Shown piece after piece: positions 60,628 to 64,000 of a stretch of 64,000 bases of DNA. The stretch spans positions 1 through 64,000 of the forward strand of contig NZ_JAUCYU010000010.1 of assembly GCF_030373445.1 (NCBI RefSeq), read 5' to 3'. Numbering within the stretch: position 1 is the stretch's first letter; each line of letters starts with the position of its first letter. The notes beneath the pieces were generated by a model that was not told the origin of the DNA, made no database searches, and saw only the letters and a program-made list of their open reading frames with translations. The position numbers and the translations under genes are program-made. This DNA comes from Roseovarius sp. Lineage in GTDB: Bacteria > Pseudomonadota > Alphaproteobacteria > Rhodobacterales > Rhodobacteraceae.

Positions 60628-61938
60628 TCAGTTGAACCGGCTGGGAAGGAAAGTGACGATTTCGGGGACAAGCACGATAATCAGCATGCCGAGGGCGGTC
60701 AGGCCGACGAACAGCCACGACGACTGGAACACGTCGCGCATCGATATCTCGGGGGCGGCGGCCTTGAGCGCGAACATCACGTAGCCGAAGGGCGGGGTGA
60801 TGGCGCCGAGCGTGATGTTGATCAGGAACAGCACCCAGAACCAGACCGGGTCGAACTCGAACAGGTTCAGGATGGGCACGTAGATCGGGATCAGGATGAG
60901 CATCAGGCCAAGCTGGTCGATGAACATGCACAGCAGGAAGGGCAGCAGCATCATCAGGAAGAGCATCAGCCAGCCGTTGATCTCGAGCGAGGTGATCAGC
61001 CGGGTCAGCCCACCGATCGCGCCGGTGAAGGCGAGAAGCTGGGTGAACATCACGGCGCTCACGAGGATGAGCAGGATCACCGAGGCGAGCTTGGCGGCTT
61101 CCGAGAAAGCCTCGAACAGCATCCGGAAGCTGAGCCGGCCATAGTAGGCGGCGGTGATCAGCCCGCCGAGGACGCCCGTCGCCGCCGATTCAGACGGGGT
61201 GGCGATGCCCAGCATGATCAGGCCGATGACCATGAAGATGATCAGGCTGAAGGGCAGCAGGCCCAGCACCGCGCGGAGCTTTTCCCGCGCCGGGATGGTA
61301 CCGTGCCCGTCATCGGCCGGGGCCAGCGACGGGTTCATCCGGATGCGGACCATGCAGGCCACCACGTAGATCAGGGCCAGGAACAGCCCCGGCCCGACGC
61401 CCCCCACCAGCAGGGAAGAGATCGACACGTCGGCCAGCGTGCCGATGATGATTGCCAGAAGGCTGGGCGGGATGATCGGCGCCAGGCAGGCCCCGCCGAG
61501 GATAGTGCCGATCGACAGGCGGAGGTCGTAGCCTTTTGCCTGCATGATCGGCAGAAGCGAGCGGCCCATCATCGCGCCCACGGCCATGGCCGACCCCGAC
61601 AGGGCGCCCAGCACGGTCGAGAGGACGATGGACAGCACGTATTGCCGCCCGCGCATCTGGCCGACCAGCTTGTCGATCGAGTCCATCAGCACCTGCACGC
61701 AGCCCGAGCGGAACAGGATCTCGCCCAGCAGGATGAAGAGCGGGATCGTCCCCAGCGAGGCGGTGGTCGCGGTGTCGTACATGCTGCTGACGACCATGCC
61801 GAACCCGGCCGGTCCGAGCAGGTAGACGACGCCCGAGATGATGACGATGAGGAAGCCGAGGAAGATCGGCATCCCGGTCATGAACAGCACGACCAGCGCG
61901 CCGAGACCGATGGAAAGGGGGATGTACCAGTCGACCAT
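60628..61938 (-). CDS. TRAP transporter large permease subunit (DctM)
   Basis: A 436-residue inner-membrane protein with about 12 transmembrane helices: IGLGALVVLFMTGMPIFLGFLIVIISGVVYLL, GALSGSAMAVGAMMGRSLLPIMQAKGYD, GTILGGACLAPIIPPSLLAIIIGT, and FEFDPVWFWVLFLINITLGAITPPFGYVMF. These are the DctM signature regions. It forms the ion-driven channel with DctQ. The start is 3 nt after the dctQ stop; the demethylase gene begins 41 bp downstream, probably in the same transcript. Confidence 0.93.
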   Translation of the reverse strand: MVDWYIPLSIGLGALVVLFMTGMPIFLGFLIVIISGVVYLLGPAGFGMVVSSMYDTATTASLGTIPLFILLGEILFRSGCVQVLMDSIDKLVGQMRGRQYVLSIVLSTVLGALSGSAMAVGAMMGRSLLPIMQAKGYDLRLSIGTILGGACLAPIIPPSLLAIIIGTLADVSISSLLVGGVGPGLFLALIYVVACMVRIRMNPSLAPADDGHGTIPAREKLRAVLGLLPFSLIIFMVIGLIMLGIATPSESAATGVLGGLITAAYYGRLSFRMLFEAFSEAAKLASVILLILVSAVMFTQLLAFTGAIGGLTRLITSLEINGWLMLFLMMLLPFLLCMFIDQLGLMLILIPIYVPILNLFEFDPVWFWVLFLINITLGAITPPFGYVMFALKAAAPEISMRDVFQSSWLFVGLTALGMLIIVLVPEIVTFLPSRFN

Positions 61939-61941
61939 CGT

Positions 61942-62481
61942 TCACGCCGCCCCGCTGTTCGAGGGGCCGGCGACCGGGGTGACGAAGCTGTGCGGCGCGG
62001 TGGCCGGGACAGGCAGCAGGGCGCGCAGGAAATAGAGGGCGGAGCTTGCGAAGCCGTAGGTAATGAAGCTTGCCATCCACCAGACCGGCACAGGGTGATT
62101 CTGTTCGGTCAGGATGCCCATGGCGATCTGGCGCAGGTTCTCGGAATAGCTCATCCACGCGACGAAGGCGCAGACGACGACACCGGACAGCCGTGCCGTC
62201 ACCGCCAGCACACCGCGGGAGGCAGGCACCATTTCGGGGAGGAGGTTGATCTCGATATGCGCGGCGACGCGGGTGGCGTGGGGCACGATCGCGAAGATCG
62301 TGACGCAGAGCAGGTTCGAGAACGTGTCATTGGCCCAGTCCAGCGGATAGTTGAGAAAATACCGCGTGATGACCTCGGCGCAGTAGATCAGGACCATCAG
62401 CGCCAGTCCCAGCGTGCTGAGCAGGAAGCCGGCATCGGTCAGCCCGTCATGCAGACGGCAGAGCAGGGTCACAGGTTTCAT
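61942..62481 (-). CDS. TRAP transporter small permease subunit (DctQ)
   Basis: A 179-residue protein with four transmembrane helices (LLSTLGLALMVLIYCAEVITRYFLNYPLDWANDTFSNLL is the typical DctQ N-terminal region: E..tRyf.n.p..W..e). It sits between the binding-protein and DctM genes. The C-terminal tail (VPATAPHSFVTPVAGPSNSGAA) is low-complexity. Confidence 0.9.
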   Translation of the reverse strand: MKPVTLLCRLHDGLTDAGFLLSTLGLALMVLIYCAEVITRYFLNYPLDWANDTFSNLLCVTIFAIVPHATRVAAHIEINLLPEMVPASRGVLAVTARLSGVVVCAFVAWMSYSENLRQIAMGILTEQNHPVPVWWMASFITYGFASSALYFLRALLPVPATAPHSFVTPVAGPSNSGAA

Positions 62482-62547
62482 GGGACAGGTCCGGGGCAGG
62501 GGAGAGAAGCGGGGGCGACATTGCGCCCCCGCGTGCGTGGGCAGGGA

Positions 62548-63552
62548 TTACTCGGCGTCGCCGTTCTCGCGCGCCATCTCCTGAAGTTCCCGGACCCGGT
62601 CGGCGGTCTGGGCGTTGCCGTCGATGGCGGTCTGCCACGAGCCGTCGATCAGCCCCTGCATGACCTTCTCGACCGCGTCGGCAGGCAATTCGGTTTCCTG
62701 CATGCCCAGCTCCTTGAGCTCGGTGATGGTCTCGTCGGACAGGCGCGCCAGCTCCTCGGCGCTGCTTTCCTCGACGCTCTTGCCGCAGTCGAGCACGACC
62801 TGCTTGTCTTCCTCCGACAGGCCGTTGAACCGGTCGAGGTTCATGGCGATCAGGAAGGGCGAGTTGCCGAAGCGCGGGCGCAGCATGTAGCCCGTCACCT
62901 CGTGCATCTTCAGGCGCTGCATCCCGGCGATGGGGTAGGCGGCCCCGTCGACCACGCCCTTTTCCAGCGCCGAGTAGATTTCGCCGGCGGGCAGGTTCAC
63001 CAGCGAGCCGCCCGTCGGGACGACCAGCGGTTCGTAATACTTGTTGCCGCGGATCTTGCGGCCCTCGAGCGGCATGTCGCCCTCGGCCACCGGTTCGCGC
63101 AGGACGATCTGATAGAAATCGCTGGCGCCGGTGCCTGACGTGAAGGCCACGAGCTTCTGGTTGAAGCGCTGCATCTCCTCGTCGGCGAAGTCCCAGTATC
63201 CCTTGTCACGCCAGAGCTGGGAATCGGGCGGCAGGGCGAAGAAGGCCGAGGGCACGCCGGTGGTTCCGAGGAAGTAAATGGGGGTGATGTAGCTCAGGTC
63301 GAAGATCCCGCGCGAAATCGGGTCGAACTGCTGGTTCGGCGGAATGACCTCGGGGCCGCTGGCGGTGACGGCGATGCGGCCGTCCGATGTTTCGGCCAGG
63401 CATTCCTGGTAACGTTGGGCGATGGCGATGGTGCCGTCGAACCGGTCGTCCCATGCCGTCAACATGCGAAGTTGCACGTCCTGTGCGAGTGACGCCGTGC
63501 CAAGCACGGCGGTGATAGCCGCAGCGATTGCGGTAGCCTTGACGAGTTTCAT
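62548..63552 (-). CDS. TRAP transporter solute-binding protein (DctP family)
   Basis: A 334-residue exported protein: signal peptide MKLVKATAIAAAITAVLGTASLAQ, then LRMLTAWDDRFDGTIAIAQRYQECLAETSDGRIAVTASGPEVIPP. The ligand-site region ALEKGVVDGAAYPIAGMQRLKMHEVTGYML is DctP-like but with GAAYP in the usual place of the D/N-G-x-x-x-P segment. AGGGAGG precedes the ATG. With DctQM it imports an organic acid; the downstream demethylase suggests an aromatic or methoxylated acid, by inference. Confidence 0.9.
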   Translation of the reverse strand: MKLVKATAIAAAITAVLGTASLAQDVQLRMLTAWDDRFDGTIAIAQRYQECLAETSDGRIAVTASGPEVIPPNQQFDPISRGIFDLSYITPIYFLGTTGVPSAFFALPPDSQLWRDKGYWDFADEEMQRFNQKLVAFTSGTGASDFYQIVLREPVAEGDMPLEGRKIRGNKYYEPLVVPTGGSLVNLPAGEIYSALEKGVVDGAAYPIAGMQRLKMHEVTGYMLRPRFGNSPFLIAMNLDRFNGLSEEDKQVVLDCGKSVEESSAEELARLSDETITELKELGMQETELPADAVEKVMQGLIDGSWQTAIDGNAQTADRVRELQEMARENGDAE

Positions 63553-63766
63553 TTTCCCTCCCTTTCATGATCGTGCCCCCTTTCTGGCGGGCACAGCTCT
63601 CCGATGCCCCCAAGGGGGTTCGGGTCAATCTTCAGCCGGACTATCCCGGCATCGGACCCCGGCAATTACCAAGGCGGTTTCTGGCAGTGCATCCCTGACC
63701 GCGGGAGCGGACAGCCGTCGCGGATTTCGGGACGCGGGTTTCCTCCTGCGAATCAAGGTAACTCAA

Positions 63767-63780
63767 ATTCAGGCCTGAAT
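63767..63780. promoter_or_regulatory. perfect 14-bp palindrome upstream of the TRAP operon
   Basis: ATTCAGGCCTGAAT is fully self-complementary, in the AT-rich part of the gap (63553-63874) between the TRAP operon start and a gene running off the window end. It is a candidate operator. Otherwise this 322-bp gap holds no gene; ORFs across it show no recognisable protein. Confidence 0.45.
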
Positions 63781-63874
63781 CAACTTACAAGGAGTCCTGC
63801 TGGTAAATTGACGGATACAGGCGATCTACTGGTTATAAGGCTTTGAATTTTAGTGATTTAGCTGATTTCCATGC

Positions 63875-64000
63875 TCAGCGCGCGGTCGCCTTTCGTGCCG
63901 GCGAAGGCGATGTTTGGTCCTCTCCCTCGGCGTGGGGGCGATGGGCAAGGACCGTCGGCGCAAGGTCGCGCCAGTCCTGCAGGACGGCATCCTTGTCGAG
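63875..64000 (-). CDS. C-terminal end of an unidentified protein (partial)
   Basis: The minus strand from the window edge is open for 41 codons (starts LDKDAVLQDWRDLAPTVLAH, ends ARKATAR) and stops at 63877-63875. The first half looks like coding alpha-helix and the tail is basic and low-complexity, as at the end of many proteins. Too short to assign a family. Confidence 0.4.
   Translation of the reverse strand, partial: LDKDAVLQDWRDLAPTVLAHRPHAEGEDQTSPSPARKATAR

Overview
The window is high-GC, densely packed chromosomal DNA from an alphaproteobacterium, most likely a member of the Rhodobacterales (roseobacter-type). The case rests on codon use, ATGA-type overlaps between genes, and a repertoire of TRAP and Urt/Liv-type ABC transporters, a SARP-type regulator, a tetrahydrofolate-dependent demethylase and a CoA-dependent salicylate route. 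No rRNA, tRNA, CRISPR array or phage module was seen.

Layout. 1-1.1 kb: a truncated gene next to a probable insertion-sequence end, then about 740 bp without a convincing gene. 1.1-7.7 kb: a large SARP/AAA regulator, divergent from a homocysteine S-methyltransferase-family gene, plus small membrane or hypothetical genes and an acetyltransferase. 7.7-13.7 kb: a TetR-controlled HlyD / double-ATPase / two-permease ABC-2 exporter, with a decayed SDR gene upstream. 13.9-15.7 kb: YihY/BrkB, an NTF2-like protein and a DUF1801 protein. 16.2-38.2 kb: the main accessory block, devoted to amide or urea nitrogen. It holds one complete Urt/Liv-type ABC transporter, a LuxR-type solo regulator, a full urease operon (ureABCEFGD plus hupE/ureJ), a three-gene signalling unit (cytoplasmic AmiC-like binding protein, hybrid kinase, NarL-type response regulator), and a second five-gene ABC transporter with an acetamidase/formamidase gene inside it. 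38.2-43.9 kb: LysR, a TAXI-TRAP transporter and a D-amino-acid dehydrogenase-like flavoenzyme. 44.0-48.9 kb: a sulfate ABC transporter operon with an extra small membrane ORF, an Rrf2 regulator and an Lrp/AsnC regulator. 48.9-51.9 kb: an enolase-superfamily enzyme, an O-methyltransferase and a thioesterase. 51.9-63.6 kb: an aromatic catabolic block with a fused CoA-ester hydroxylase/CoA ligase, a gentisate ring-cleavage pathway, a thioesterase, IclR, a LigM-like demethylase and a DctPQM TRAP transporter.

How it fits together. In the nitrogen block, two paralogous binding proteins (both with the FWHNNQGEGGIAD segment) feed amide- or urea-like substrates to an Ni-dependent urease and to an acetamidase. 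Each half has its own sensor: a LuxR solo for the urease half and the AmiC-like/HK/RR relay for the acetamidase half. The urease alpha subunit keeps all nickel and main catalytic residues, but the loop holding canonical Ala167 is three residues shorter and Ala363-Met364 is Gly-Val. Its natural substrate may therefore not be plain urea; this is an inference. In the aromatic block the gene set is consistent with methoxybenzoate or salicylate uptake (TRAP), O-demethylation (LigM-like), CoA activation and 5-hydroxylation by one fused protein, CoA release to gentisate, and cleavage to central metabolites. Function calls rest on reading motifs and family resemblance by eye; no database search was run.
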